In this document: in pieces, positions 39,320 to 50,419 of the stretch
How positions within the stretch are numbered: position 1 is the first letter of the stretch
Layout of the letters: the number at the start of each line of letters is the position of its first letter
NCBI RefSeq assembly: GCF_030849025.1
Contig: NZ_CP118224.1
Span: forward strand, 2,030,001-2,094,000
Direction of reading: 5' to 3'
DNA length: 64,000 nucleotides
Origin: Oceanimonas pelagia
Lineage (GTDB): Bacteria; Pseudomonadota; Gammaproteobacteria; Enterobacterales; Aeromonadaceae
Notes under the pieces: model-generated
Told to the model about the DNA's origin: nothing
Database searches by the model: none
The model's input: only the letters and a program-made list of their open reading frames with translations
Made by a program: the position numbers and the translations under genes

Positions 39320-39357
39320 CTGCCCCTTTCGTGCCGTGGCCGAAAGGGGCAGCTTTG
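39320..39357 (+). terminator. Hairpin after the comEA-like gene
   Basis: A 12-bp stem CTGCCCCTTTCG/CGAAAGGGGCAG with a 9-nt loop is followed by CTTTGG. The T run is short. Confidence 0.7.
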
Positions 39358-39394
39358 GTTATGATACCGCTTTGTTTTCAACAGCGATGCATCC

Positions 39395-40300
39395 ATGTCA
39401 CACCAACAATCCATTCGCAAGGCCGTGATCCCCGTAGCCGGCCTGGGCACCCGCATGTTGCCCGCCACCAAGGCCATTCCCAAGGAAATGCTGCCGGTGG
39501 TCGACAAGCCCCTGATCCAGTATGTGGTCAGCGAGGCGGTCAAGGCCGGCATCAAGGAAATCGTACTGGTTACCCACGCCAGTAAAAACTCCATTGAAAA
39601 CCACTTCGATACCAGTTTCGAGCTGGAGGCCACCCTGGAAAAACGGGTCAAGCGTCAGCTGCTCGACGAGGTACAGAATATCTGCCCGTCCGACGTCACC
39701 ATCATGCATGTGCGCCAGGGCGAGGCCCGGGGGTTGGGGCATGCCATTCTGTGTGCCCGCCCGCTGGTGGGAGACGCCCCCTTTGCCATTTTGCTGCCCG
39801 ATGTGCTGATCGACGACGCCGCCTGCAACCTGAGCCGGGACAACCTGGCCGCCATGATCGCCGCCTTTGAGGAAACCGGGCACAGTCAGATCCTGGTGGA
39901 GCCAGTGGCCGAGGAGCTGGTGGATCAGTTCGGCATTGTCGATCTGGGCGATGCACACATCGCTCAGGGCGAGTCGGCCCCCATTGCCGCCATGGTGGAA
40001 AAGCCGTCCCGGGAAGAAGCCCCTTCAAACCTGTCTGTCGTGGGTCGTTACGTACTGCCTGCCAGCATCTGGCCGTTGCTGCAGAAAACCCCGCTGGGCA
40101 AGGGCGACGAAATTCAGCTGACCGATACCATCGCCATGCTGATGGACAGGGAGCGGGTCGACGCCCACCACATTACCGGCAAAAGCCACGACTGCGGCAG
40201 CAAGCTGGGGTACATGATGGCCAACGTGGAATATGGCCTGCGCCACAAGGAGCTGGGTGAGGGCTTTCGTCGCTACCTGCAACAACTGCAGGCTCAGTAA
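39395..40300 (+). CDS. galU: UTP--glucose-1-phosphate uridylyltransferase
   Basis: Makes UDP-glucose for LPS, capsule and trehalose pathways. The 301 residues carry the nucleotidyltransferase signature '[20 protein letters not shown]' (13-32), '[11 protein letters not shown]' and 'LPDVLIDD' with the metal Asp. '[13 protein letters not shown]' near the end completes the active site. Its stop overlaps the convergent rssB-like gene by 7 nt. Confidence 0.97.
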   Translation: MSHQQSIRKAVIPVAGLGTRMLPATKAIPKEMLPVVDKPLIQYVVSEAVKAGIKEIVLVTHASKNSIENHFDTSFELEATLEKRVKRQLLDEVQNICPSDVTIMHVRQGEARGLGHAILCARPLVGDAPFAILLPDVLIDDAACNLSRDNLAAMIAAFEETGHSQILVEPVAEELVDQFGIVDLGDAHIAQGESAPIAAMVEKPSREEAPSNLSVVGRYVLPASIWPLLQKTPLGKGDEIQLTDTIAMLMDRERVDAHHITGKSHDCGSKLGYMMANVEYGLRHKELGEGFRRYLQQLQAQ

Positions 40301-41274
40301 GGGGCGCGACTGGCGGTAAGTTCAATGCGTCCGCCATGGCTGCCGCTGAGGCTGAGCCGCAGCGGGAAATGGCAGGGCTGACACCAGGGGCTGGCGGTGA
40401 ACTCGCCCCGCCCCAGGGGGCCGGCATTACAGCCGGCCAGCCAGTCGCAGCCGCCCATGCCACCGTTAGCCACCTCCAGGCTGTTGCTGTCGGCCCGCAA
40501 TCTGAGCAGCATCAGATTCACGCTGGCATTGAGCTCGCTGTCAGACAACCGCCGGTTAAGATATTCCAGGGTGCGGGCCGGACTTTGCAGCATCCGGCTG
40601 GTACCACTGCGGTACTGACGCAGGGGCTCGTGCAGCAAGAATGCCACCAGCAGCATCAGCATGGGCGTGTCCTGATGCAGAGGATCAAACTCCGCCGCCA
40701 GCAACAGCAAATCCTGCCCCAGCCGCAGCGACCGGGTCAGCACCCAAGGGGTGCTGTAATGGCAGTTCAGCTGCCAGCTGCCCAGCCGCCGCTCTCCCGA
40801 TACCGCCAGCTCCTGCAGCAGCCGGGTGGCGGCCATGTCCTGTCGGCGATAAAACGCCAGATGCGCTTCAAACTCCGCCAGCTCCCGCTGCGCCTGCCGG
40901 TTGCCCGACACCAGACAGGCTCCCAGTCGCCACTTCAGCGCATGCCAGTTGCGCACCGGCTTGACCAGATAATCGGCCGCCCCGGCACGCAGCGCCGCCG
41001 CCACCTCGGCCATGCTGCCTTCACCGGAAATGGCGATGAAGGGTGTCTCCACCCGGTGCCGGCGAAACGCCGCAGGCAGGGAGTGGCCGTCAACCGCCAG
41101 CCTGCAGTTGCCCAGTACCAGCGCGGGCCGGTATTGCACCGCCAGCTGCAGCCCCCTGGCCGGGGTGTCGGCCTCCAGTACCCGGGCCCCCCACAACTCC
41201 AGATAGGCCAGCATCTGGCGCCGGAACAGCACGTCGTCGTCCAGCAATAATATGCATGGGTTTCGCATGAACAT
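40294..41274 (-). CDS. rssB: RssB-like response regulator with degenerate receiver
   Basis: 326 residues: an N-terminal receiver domain (1-120) and a C-terminal domain matching the degenerate PP2C-like part of RssB/SprE, the adaptor that delivers sigma-S to ClpXP. The acidic pocket (LLDDD, 11-14), Ser in 'FIAISGEG' and Lys in 'YLVKPV' are kept. The phospho-acceptor position reads '[12 protein letters not shown]', so Asp is replaced by Gly 55/Asn 56. It adjoins galU, as rssB does in E. coli, though convergently. The symbol is assigned by domain order and context; sequence identity in the C-terminal half is low. Confidence 0.68.
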   Translation of the reverse strand: MFMRNPCILLLDDDVLFRRQMLAYLELWGARVLEADTPARGLQLAVQYRPALVLGNCRLAVDGHSLPAAFRRHRVETPFIAISGEGSMAEVAAALRAGAADYLVKPVRNWHALKWRLGACLVSGNRQAQRELAEFEAHLAFYRRQDMAATRLLQELAVSGERRLGSWQLNCHYSTPWVLTRSLRLGQDLLLLAAEFDPLHQDTPMLMLLVAFLLHEPLRQYRSGTSRMLQSPARTLEYLNRRLSDSELNASVNLMLLRLRADSNSLEVANGGMGGCDWLAGCNAGPLGRGEFTASPWCQPCHFPLRLSLSGSHGGRIELTASRAPY

Positions 41275-41401
41275 GGCGAGTTCCGCAAATGAAAATGATA
41301 CCTGAATTCAGCCTAGCCGATTTCACTCACCGTGTAGTCCCGGCTGTATTCCGGCGCCGCTTTATTGGATAATGGCCGCACCATTCAAGTATCCAGGCGC
41401 C

Positions 41402-42085
41402 ATGACTCCCGCAGAACACCAGGCTCTGACCTCCCCCCGGCTTTCGCATCCCGCCCGTAGCCTTTACCTGCTTTATCTCAGGCACCAGGCACGGGGCGAG
41501 CTCACCCACCCCCTCGATTACCCGAGCCTGGGCCGGGCGCTGGCGGTGCAGGGCAAGGGCGATTACCGCTACCGGGTAACTCCGGCGGATCTCACCGCCC
41601 TGGTGGATGAACTGCAGCAGGCCGGCCTGTTGGCGCTGGAAGAACGCCCTCATCCACAGCACTATCACGGCGCCCGCTTTCGGCTGCCGTTGAAAAACCT
41701 GCAGGGGCTCACTCCCCTGCCCGCCCGCCAGTTTGCCATGTATCCCGAATGGCGGCCCGATGAGCAGTTCGAGGGCCTGGCACGGCTGTGCGGTCTGCTC
41801 GACTGCCATTTTGATGATGTGGAGCTGGGCGAATTTATCGCCTACTGGCTGGGCCGGCCGGAAGTGTTTGAAAACCAGCACCAGTGGATGCTGCGCTTTG
41901 TACGCCAGTTGAAAAACCGCCGCGCCCTGCGTCGCACTCCGGGCCTTGAGCCCCACACCGGTTATCAGCAAACCCCCCCGGTCCAGTCCGCCAGCGGCCC
42001 CAGCAAGCGGGCGCAGGAAATGATGGCAGAAGCCCGGCGTCTGGGCGGTGAGCAACAGGAGAGCCATGATGAAAAAGACACCTGA
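41402..42085 (+). CDS. dnaT: DnaT-like primosomal protein
   Basis: About 227 residues (237 if the ATG at 41372 is used; neither start has a convincing ribosome-binding site). The N-terminal winged-helix-like region reads 'LSHPARSLYLLYLRHQARGE' and 'LVDELQQAGLLALEERP'. The C-terminal DnaT ssDNA-binding domain is clear: 'QFAMYPEWRPDEQFEGLARLC' and 'EFIAYWLGRPEVFENQHQW'. In E. coli DnaT helps PriA/PriB/PriC hand DnaB to restart forks through DnaC. The dnaC homologue overlaps its 3' end. Confidence 0.84.
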   Translation: MTPAEHQALTSPRLSHPARSLYLLYLRHQARGELTHPLDYPSLGRALAVQGKGDYRYRVTPADLTALVDELQQAGLLALEERPHPQHYHGARFRLPLKNLQGLTPLPARQFAMYPEWRPDEQFEGLARLCGLLDCHFDDVELGEFIAYWLGRPEVFENQHQWMLRFVRQLKNRRALRRTPGLEPHTGYQQTPPVQSASGPSKRAQEMMAEARRLGGEQQESHDEKDT

Positions 42086-42917
42086 AGAAATGGCCGCCGA
42101 CATGGCCGAAATCGCCCGCCGTCGCCGGCAACAGCAGCGCCCGCACAAGGACACCTCCCCCGCCGCCGCCAAGGGCGAAGTGCAGCAGGTGCTCAGGCGT
42201 CTGCGGCAGCTCAGGGAAAGCGGCGGCCTGCCGCAATACGATTATCAGACCCTGCGCCAGCTGTATGAGCAGCAGGCCAATGCCGATGTAAAACAATTGC
42301 AGCAGCAGGCCAGGATACAGCGCACCGAGCGGCTGCTGGCCCAGGCCGACTTAAATTCCGACTGGACCTTTGCCAACATGGATCACCATGATCCGGCGCT
42401 GGCGCCTCATATTGAAACCGCCCATCACTTTATCAATGCCTTTGATCACTGGGAGAAAAAGGGCGGCACCGGCATTTTGATTTACGGCGATTTCGGCACC
42501 GGCAAGTCGACGCTGGCCGGCGCCATTGCCCATGAGCTGATCCGGCAGCACCAGAAGTCGGTCATTTTTCAGCAATGGGCCTCGGTGGTGGACCGGCTGT
42601 TTTTTGGCGTGATTGAAGATCAGGAAAGCCGCAACCAGTATCGCCGGGCTCTGGAAGAGGTGGATCTGCTGGTGCTGGACGAAGTGGCCGCCAACCGCAG
42701 CCGGCTGGCGGAAAGCCAGTCCAGCTTCCTCGGCCACCTGCTGCGGCGCCGGCGCAACCTGTCGAAAAGCATCATTATCATCAGCAACCACGATCCCCAG
42801 TCGCTGCACCGGGCAGTGGGGGATTTCTGCTTTGAAGCCATCAAGGCCTTTCACCCGGTAGACATTGCCCTGCGCGGCCCCAGCCGCCGGCCGGATATCG
42901 GCGATTACCGCAGTTAA
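42066..42917 (+). CDS. dnaC: DnaC-like helicase loader ATPase
   Basis: 283 residues, longer than the 245 of E. coli DnaC through an N-terminal basic coiled segment (ARRRRQQQRPHK). The AAA+ core has Walker A 'YGDFGTGKST' (140-149), Walker B 'LLVLDE' (201-206), sensor-1 'IIIISNHD' and an arginine-rich 'LLRRRRNLSKS' patch. CAGGAG precedes two tandem ATG codons at 42066 and 42069. The start overlaps dnaT by about 20 nt, so the two are coupled. It presumably loads the replicative helicase. Confidence 0.87.
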   Translation: MMKKTPEEMAADMAEIARRRRQQQRPHKDTSPAAAKGEVQQVLRRLRQLRESGGLPQYDYQTLRQLYEQQANADVKQLQQQARIQRTERLLAQADLNSDWTFANMDHHDPALAPHIETAHHFINAFDHWEKKGGTGILIYGDFGTGKSTLAGAIAHELIRQHQKSVIFQQWASVVDRLFFGVIEDQESRNQYRRALEEVDLLVLDEVAANRSRLAESQSSFLGHLLRRRRNLSKSIIIISNHDPQSLHRAVGDFCFEAIKAFHPVDIALRGPSRRPDIGDYRS

Positions 42918-43153
42918 AGCCGCCACCAGATCAGCGCCAGCAGCCCTGCTCCCAGCAACAGCTTGTTGCTCAGCCGCCGGGGCAAGCGCGCCAGCCGCCA
43001 GGCCAGCCCCACTTTGGGCACCTGCTCGGCCAGCGCCAGCCAGTCTACCTCGGTTTGCTGGCGCCGCCGGGCCTGCTGGGTCAGCAGCTTCAGGCGCAAC
43101 GCTTCGGCCTTGAGTTGCAGCAACCGCTGCTCCTCCTCCAGTTCTCTGTGCAT
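42914..43153 (-). CDS. YqjK-like small protein
   Basis: 79 residues: a charged N-terminal helix rich in Glu, Leu and Arg (MHRELEEEQRLLQLKAEALR), a basic middle and a C-terminal hydrophobic stretch 'NKLLLGAGLLALIWWRL' that could anchor it in the membrane. It is the last gene of a yqjD-yqjE-yqjK-style trio and overlaps the dnaC stop by 4 nt on the other strand. The call rests mainly on position and length. Confidence 0.65.
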   Translation of the reverse strand: MHRELEEEQRLLQLKAEALRLKLLTQQARRRQQTEVDWLALAEQVPKVGLAWRLARLPRRLSNKLLLGAGLLALIWWRL

Positions 43154-43162
43154 GTGGGCTCC

Positions 43163-43555
43163 TCAGTCCTTCATCGACCAGTCACTCATGTCGCGCCGGC
43201 CACGCAGGTAGGCCAGGTCTTCCTGTACCTCCTTCAGGGTCTGCTCCAGAAAGCGGCGCTGCCCGGCCAGATTTTTCATCATGGCCAGGCAGGCCCAGAG
43301 CATGCCCAGCAGCAGGCCCAGCGCCAGGCCAAAAAACACCCACACCCGGGCCGCCGGCGACAGCACTTCGTTCAGGCCGAACAACAGGCTGATAAAGGCC
43401 ATAAAGAACAAGGCCCCCGCCACCAGCGCCAGCACGCCAAGGCGCACCATGCGCTCCTTCTGGGCAATAAACTCGATGCGCGCCATGCGAAGGCGCACAA
43501 ACAGCAACTCAATCAGGGTGTCCAGCAGCTCTCGCAGTGGCGTCTTGCCGGCCAT
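43163..43555 (-). CDS. yqjE: YqjE-family phage holin superfamily III-like membrane protein
   Basis: 130 residues from ATG 43555, 4 nt after the yqjD stop. An N-terminal amphipathic stretch ('LLDTLIELLFVRLRMARIEF') is followed by two TM helices ('LGVLALVAGALFFMAFISLLF' region, then 'VWVFFGLALGLLLGMLWA') and a charged tail. This is the DUF1469/Holin-X layout. In E. coli YqjE is a stress-responsive inner-membrane protein of unknown function encoded next to YqjD. Confidence 0.8.
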   Translation of the reverse strand: MAGKTPLRELLDTLIELLFVRLRMARIEFIAQKERMVRLGVLALVAGALFFMAFISLLFGLNEVLSPAARVWVFFGLALGLLLGMLWACLAMMKNLAGQRRFLEQTLKEVQEDLAYLRGRRDMSDWSMKD

Positions 43556-43559
43556 GCCG

Positions 43560-43874
43560 TTAACGGCCCCGGCACAGCAGCGCACCCACCACCAGCCCCA
43601 CCAGGGCGGCAATGCCCATGGCATGATACGGCTTGCTGTGCACCAGATCGTCGGTGTGATGAGCGGCCTGACGAGTACGTTCAATCACGGCCTCCTCCAT
43701 GTCGGCATATTGCCGCTGAGCCCGCTCGAGCTGTGCCTTGAGCTTTTCCTTCAGGGCCTTTCCTTCCTTGGTGCCGTCGTCGGCCGCCGCCTGATACAGG
43801 GCTTCCGCATCCTTCAGCAGTTGTTTTACGTCGTCCATTAATGCGGCGCGTTCCGCCTCATATTTACCGGCCAT
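43560..43874 (-). CDS. yqjD: DUF883 family protein (YqjD/ElaB type)
   Basis: 104 residues: an alpha-helical N-terminal body ('DDVKQLLKDAEALYQAA', 'EKLKAQLERAQRQYADMEEAV'), the family segment 'HTDDLVHSKPYHAMGIAALVG' and a C-terminal TM helix. E. coli members tether ribosomes to the inner membrane in stationary phase. It is the first gene of the yqjDE(K) operon. Confidence 0.9.
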   Translation of the reverse strand: MAGKYEAERAALMDDVKQLLKDAEALYQAAADDGTKEGKALKEKLKAQLERAQRQYADMEEAVIERTRQAAHHTDDLVHSKPYHAMGIAALVGLVVGALLCRGR

Positions 43875-44084
43875 GTTGCCTCCTTGTGATGATATTCAAG
43901 CCAAAACCGGATACTCCCCATACACCATATGGCCTGGCGTTGCCGTTCGCCAGCCGGAACACACATTTTAGTAAAGGATGCGATCGACACCGTCGCAGCG
44001 GCCTCGCTGGCCTTCATCACTGTCTTTCCCTCACGCCGCCCTGCCCTATACTCGAACCAGCCTCAACCTGTAAAGGAGAACACC

Positions 44085-44657
44085 ATGCTTAAAAAAGTCC
44101 TGCTGACCTCCCTGTGCCTGGCCAGCACCTCGGTCCTGGCCGACTGGCAGCTGAACAATGAACTGAGCCGGGTCAGTTTTGTCACGGTAAAGAAGGAAAG
44201 CGTCGGCGAGCCCAACCATTTTGAACGGATCACCGGCCGGCTCAGCGACGCCGGCCGGTTTGAACTCACCATTGATCTGGCCAGCGTGGAGTCCGGCATT
44301 CCCATTCGCAACGAGCGGCTGGAAGAATATTTGTTTGAAACAGGCCGCTTTCCCAAACTGGTCCTGAGCGCCGATCTGTCCGGCCAGCTCGACGCCCTTG
44401 AAAGTGGTGAAGATAAAGTGATTGAAACCGACGCCAGTCTCAACCTGCACGGCAAGGAGAAGACCCTGCCCATTGCCGTGCTGGTCAGTCACAAGGGCAA
44501 TGGCGATCTGGTGGTATCCAGCTGGAAACCGGTGATCGTGCAGCAGGAAGATTTTGGCTTTACCGCCGGCATCGACAAGCTGCAGGAGCTGGCCGGTCTG
44601 CCGTCCATCACCCGCGCCGTGCCGGTGAGTTTTGTGCTGACGCTGAACAGGCAGTAA
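44085..44657 (+). CDS. yceI: YceI family periplasmic protein
   Basis: 190 residues from ATG 44085 (AAAGGAG upstream). A signal peptide (MLKKVLLTSLCLASTSVLA) is followed by a lipocalin-like beta barrel with the family features 'WQLNNELSRVSFVTVKK', 'IPIRNERLEEYLFETGRFP' and 'LNLHGKEKTLPI'. YceI proteins bind polyprenoids or related lipids, and their roles are diverse. Monocistronic and divergent from yqjDEK. Confidence 0.9.
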   Translation: MLKKVLLTSLCLASTSVLADWQLNNELSRVSFVTVKKESVGEPNHFERITGRLSDAGRFELTIDLASVESGIPIRNERLEEYLFETGRFPKLVLSADLSGQLDALESGEDKVIETDASLNLHGKEKTLPIAVLVSHKGNGDLVVSSWKPVIVQQEDFGFTAGIDKLQELAGLPSITRAVPVSFVLTLNRQ

Positions 44658-44711
44658 CCCGGCGCTGGGCCGAAAGACACCGGGCCCGGCGCCATGAGGC
44701 GCAATCTGGCA

Positions 44712-44733
44712 GGGACGGCCCGCAGGCCGTCCC
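44712..44733. terminator. Hairpin between convergent yceI and host-attachment genes
   Basis: A 9-bp GC stem GGGACGGCC/GGCCGTCCC with loop CGCA. There is no T run on either side, so termination is uncertain. Confidence 0.4.
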
Positions 44734-44743
44734 GATATTGGAG

Positions 44744-45157
44744 TCAGTCTTTTCTGCCTGAATTGGTAAAGGCGGCAAGAACTTCCTTGTAGGGCACCCC
44801 ACTCAGGTTTTTATCGATATCCCTGTTCAGTGCCTTGCGCAGGCGATCGTCCATGGCTTCGCGCAGCAGGCCCAGAAACTGGGGCGGTGCCGCCAGGTAG
44901 AAACCCCCGATCTCGTTGTGATCCAGCGCGTGCCGTACCCGGGCCATGATGTCGCGGGCAAAGCGCTGGTTCTCGGTATGACTGGCGTCGGTCTTTTCCG
45001 GTATGGCCGACACGTCTGTGGTCAGCTCGCTGGTTTTGAGCCGCGCCTCCGGGTGGGCCAGATCCATCACCTCTTCCCCCACGTTTTCAACCCAGTCCTG
45101 CCGGTAAACAACGGCCTTGGCGGCATCGGCAACCACGATCCAGTCTGGCATTGGCAT
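44744..45157 (-). CDS. Host attachment family protein (baeRF/AtsE-like)
   Basis: 137 residues of the Host_attach family (PF10116), named for Agrobacterium AtsE and related to archaeal/eukaryal release-factor-like domains. Family features are 'DWIVVADAAKAVVY' at the N-terminus, 'RFARDIMARVRHALDHNEIGGFYLAAPPQFLGLLREAM' in the middle and the C-terminal 'IDKNLSGVPYKEVLAAF'. Function is unknown; the name does not imply pathogenicity here. Monocistronic. Confidence 0.85.
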   Translation of the reverse strand: MPMPDWIVVADAAKAVVYRQDWVENVGEEVMDLAHPEARLKTSELTTDVSAIPEKTDASHTENQRFARDIMARVRHALDHNEIGGFYLAAPPQFLGLLREAMDDRLRKALNRDIDKNLSGVPYKEVLAAFTNSGRKD

Positions 45158-45384
45158 GTCACACCTCTTTCGATTGTTGGAACAGTTCGGGATGCATTAA
45201 GCGACCTAAGTATCGTCGATTCCTGACAATTTGCATGGGGGCTGAATGGCTGTAGGCCATGCCAGCTTGTCGGCCAGAACAACAGCCTGCACGCCCGCTC
45301 CTGACGCTGTGCCAAAACAATACTGAAGCAGCCCGTTTTTCTCTGCCGGCACCAACGAGGGAGGAATATAGTGCACTATGCTCT

Positions 45385-45410
45385 GGATCTCCGCCCTCGC
45401 GGAGATGACA
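45385..45410. repeat. Solo arm of the composite palindromic repeat
   Basis: GGATCTCCGCCCTCGCGGAG followed by ATGACA differs from the right arm at 8341-8366 at only a few loop positions. It lies alone, without the inner hairpin or the second arm. Confidence 0.65.
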
Positions 45411-45464
45411 GACGTTGGCTGGCTGATAAATACTCCCCCTCTGACCACAAGCCCTGCCAAATAC

Positions 45465-45494
45465 AAAAAAGCCCCGCTTTCCAGCGGGGCTTTT
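45465..45494 (-). terminator. gcvP terminator
   Basis: AAAAGCCCCGC/GCGGGGCTTTTTT with a TGGAAA loop lies on the minus strand, 27 nt after the gcvP stop. The sequence is nearly symmetric and may act in both directions. Confidence 0.92.
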
Positions 45495-45520
45495 GCTATT
45501 CCACCAGGCTACGGCAGGAA

Positions 45521-48403
<2,883 letters not shown>

Positions 48404-48544
48404 TTTTCCTTACTTCCTTCTTCGGGCCAGAGCCCGAGGGTAGACAGACGACCGGCGTTTTCGGGGGGTACTGGCCGGCAAGAGTCTGACATTGAAATGG
48501 CATGTCAGCAGCCGCGGCTGCCCGCTGTGAACGGCAGCATCAAC

Positions 48545-48567
48545 AAAGCCCCCATAACGGGGGCTTT
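48545..48567 (-). terminator. Hairpin between gcvH and gcvP
   Basis: The stem AAAGCCCCC/GGGGGCTTT with a 5-nt loop lies 7 nt after the gcvH stop, followed on the minus strand by GTTGATG rather than a long T run. It may be a partial terminator or an mRNA-stabilising structure setting the GcvTH:GcvP ratio. Confidence 0.6.
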
Positions 48568-48574
48568 GGCGAAC

Positions 48575-48964
48575 TTAATCTTCGTCGATGCTGTTTTCGT
48601 AGCCTTCGGCGTCCAGCAGCTCGTCCAGATCGGACTCGTCGGCCAGCTTGATGCGGAACAGCCAGCCGTCACCGTAGGGGTCGGAGTTCACCAGCTCGGG
48701 GCTGTCTTCCAGCGCCTCGTTCACGGCAATGATTTCACCGCTGACCGGGGCGTAGATGTCGGACGCTGCCTTCACGGACTCGGCCACGGCGCAATCTTCG
48801 CTGGCGTCCACGGTGCGACCCACTTCGGGCAGCTCAACAAATACCATATCACCCAACAGATCCTGCGCATGTTCGGTAATGCCGATCACCGCTTCACCGT
48901 TTTCTTCAACCCGTACCCATTCGTGTGAGCGGGCATACTTCAGTTCACTGGGGATATTGCTCAT
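48575..48964 (-). CDS. gcvH: Glycine cleavage system H protein
   Basis: Lipoyl carrier of 129 residues (start [16 protein letters not shown]). The lipoyl-lysine is Lys 65 in 'AESVKAASD', and the surrounding '[20 protein letters not shown]' is canonical. An upstream in-frame extension into the gcvT 3' region is not supported. It is 19 nt after gcvT. Confidence 0.98.
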   Translation of the reverse strand: MSNIPSELKYARSHEWVRVEENGEAVIGITEHAQDLLGDMVFVELPEVGRTVDASEDCAVAESVKAASDIYAPVSGEIIAVNEALEDSPELVNSDPYGDGWLFRIKLADESDLDELLDAEGYENSIDED

Positions 48965-48983
48965 CAGTTGTTCCTCTTGGTTC

Positions 48984-50087
48984 TTAAAACTCGGCGACCG
49001 CTTTGCCGAAACGTACAAACGTCGGTTTTACCACGGACACCGGCATCCATTTTTTGCGCAGTTCCACTTCCGCATTGTCGCCAATGGTGCGCGGTACCCG
49101 CGCCAGCGCAATGCTGAAACCCAGTGTAGGCGAGAAGGTGCCGGATGTGATCACACCCTGCTGCTCGTTGCCATCGGCATCGGTAAAGCGCACCGCGGTA
49201 CCGGCGCGCAGCACACCTTTCTCCTTCATCACCAGTCCCACCAGTTTGGGCTGGTCGCCGGCTTCGCGCTGGCTTTCCAGCGCGGCACGGCCAATAAAGT
49301 CACGATCGGCCGGCTCCCAGGCAATGGTCCAGGCCATGTTGGCGGCCAGGGGCGACACGGTTTCGTCCATGTCCTGGCCGTAAAGATTCATGCCCGCTTC
49401 CAGGCGCAGGGTGTCGCGGGCACCCAGGCCACAGGGACGTACGCCGGCTTCCTTCAGGGCATTCCACAGGGCGCCGGCCTGCTCGGCGGGCACCACGATT
49501 TCGTAGCCGTCTTCCCCGGTGTAACCGGTGGTGGCAATGAAGAGGTCGCCGGACTGCACGCCAAAGAAGGGCTTCATGCCTTCCACCGCGGCGTTTTGCT
49601 CGGGAGTAAACACGGTGGCGGCTTTGGCTTTGGCGTTGGGGCCCTGCACCGCGATCATGGCCAGTTCCGGCCGCTCGGTGAGGGTCACCTCAAAGCCGTC
49701 GGCCTGCTTCGCCATCCAGGCCAGATCCTTGTCGCGGGTGGCCGAGTTGACGATCATGCGGTAGTCGTCGTCGGCGAAGTAATAGGTAATGAGATCGTCA
49801 ATCACCCCGCCCTGCTCGTTGAGCATACCGCTGTAAACGGCCTTGCCGGGCTGGGTAAGGCGGCCGATGTCATTGGCCAGCAGGCGCTGCAGAAAGGCTT
49901 TGGCACCGATCCCCTTCACATCGACGATGGTCATGTGGGAGACGTCGAACATGCCGGCGTCCTGGCGGACGGCATGGTGCTCTTCAAGCTGGGAGCCGTA
50001 GTTGATGGGCATTTCCCAACCGTGAAAATCCACCATTTTGGCACCGGCTTCCAGGTGCTGCGGATGCAAAACTGTTTGCTGAGTCAT
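48984..50087 (-). CDS. gcvT: Aminomethyltransferase, T protein
   Basis: 367 residues. It transfers the methylene group from aminomethyl-lipoyl GcvH to tetrahydrofolate, releasing ammonia. Visible features are '[26 protein letters not shown]' and '[13 protein letters not shown]' at the N-terminus (with the catalytic Asp), '[14 protein letters not shown]' and '[16 protein letters not shown]'. It is the first gene of gcvTHP, with AAGGA upstream. Confidence 0.98.
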   Translation of the reverse strand: MTQQTVLHPQHLEAGAKMVDFHGWEMPINYGSQLEEHHAVRQDAGMFDVSHMTIVDVKGIGAKAFLQRLLANDIGRLTQPGKAVYSGMLNEQGGVIDDLITYYFADDDYRMIVNSATRDKDLAWMAKQADGFEVTLTERPELAMIAVQGPNAKAKAATVFTPEQNAAVEGMKPFFGVQSGDLFIATTGYTGEDGYEIVVPAEQAGALWNALKEAGVRPCGLGARDTLRLEAGMNLYGQDMDETVSPLAANMAWTIAWEPADRDFIGRAALESQREAGDQPKLVGLVMKEKGVLRAGTAVRFTDADGNEQQGVITSGTFSPTLGFSIALARVPRTIGDNAEVELRKKWMPVSVVKPTFVRFGKAVAEF

Positions 50088-50418
50088 GACGCTTCCTTAT
50101 ATTCCGAGCCCGGCCAGCGAGCGATAATCCGGTATGGCAAACTGATTATACTCAAGCAAACCCGGGATAACATGGCAAGGAAGCCAAAAAAAACTAATCA
50201 GTTAAAATGGGTGAACAAAATGCAACCGGCAACAACACAGCCGCTTTAACGTGAAGAATGCAACAAAACTGGTTAAAAACACCAAAATTTAACATTTAAT
50301 TAAAATATTTTATATAAATAGGCCCCTAAACAAGCACAAGCGCAAATTTTGCGCTTGTGCACCCGTCTTAACCAGGCTTAGAAAAACTAATTACCAGCCG
50401 GGGTCGGATTAGTTTTTC
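50088..50418. other. 331-nt AT-rich leader/intergenic region upstream of gcvT
   Basis: It contains a perfect TATAAT on the minus strand at 50145-50150 with a weak -35, about 60 nt before gcvT. A markedly AT-rich tract at about 50200-50330, suited to Lrp, IHF or GcvA-type binding, follows. A GCACAAGCGC/GCGCTTGTGC hairpin is at 50334-50360. No glycine riboswitch core was recognised. Confidence 0.5.
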
Positions 50419-50419
50419 T
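50380..50419 (-). terminator. Terminator of the ubiH-ubiI unit
   Basis: On the minus strand AGAAAAACTAAT pairs with ATTAGTTTTTCT across a 16-nt GC-rich loop, directly overlapping the end of ubiI. The T run is in the 3' arm. Confidence 0.75.

Larger units (their letters stand above)
45158..45520. other. 363-nt intergenic region with repeat remnants
   Basis: No convincing gene is seen. The region holds one arm of the composite palindrome (45385-45410) and the gcvP terminator (45465-45494). The remainder is low in coding signal and may contain the promoter of the host-attachment gene near 45170-45230. Confidence 0.6.

Noticed and set aside
41402-43874. Prophage remnant suggested by dnaT/dnaC and a holin-like protein
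   Set aside because: The holin-like gene is chromosomal yqjE in its normal yqjD-yqjE context, and no integrase, capsid or att site is present.
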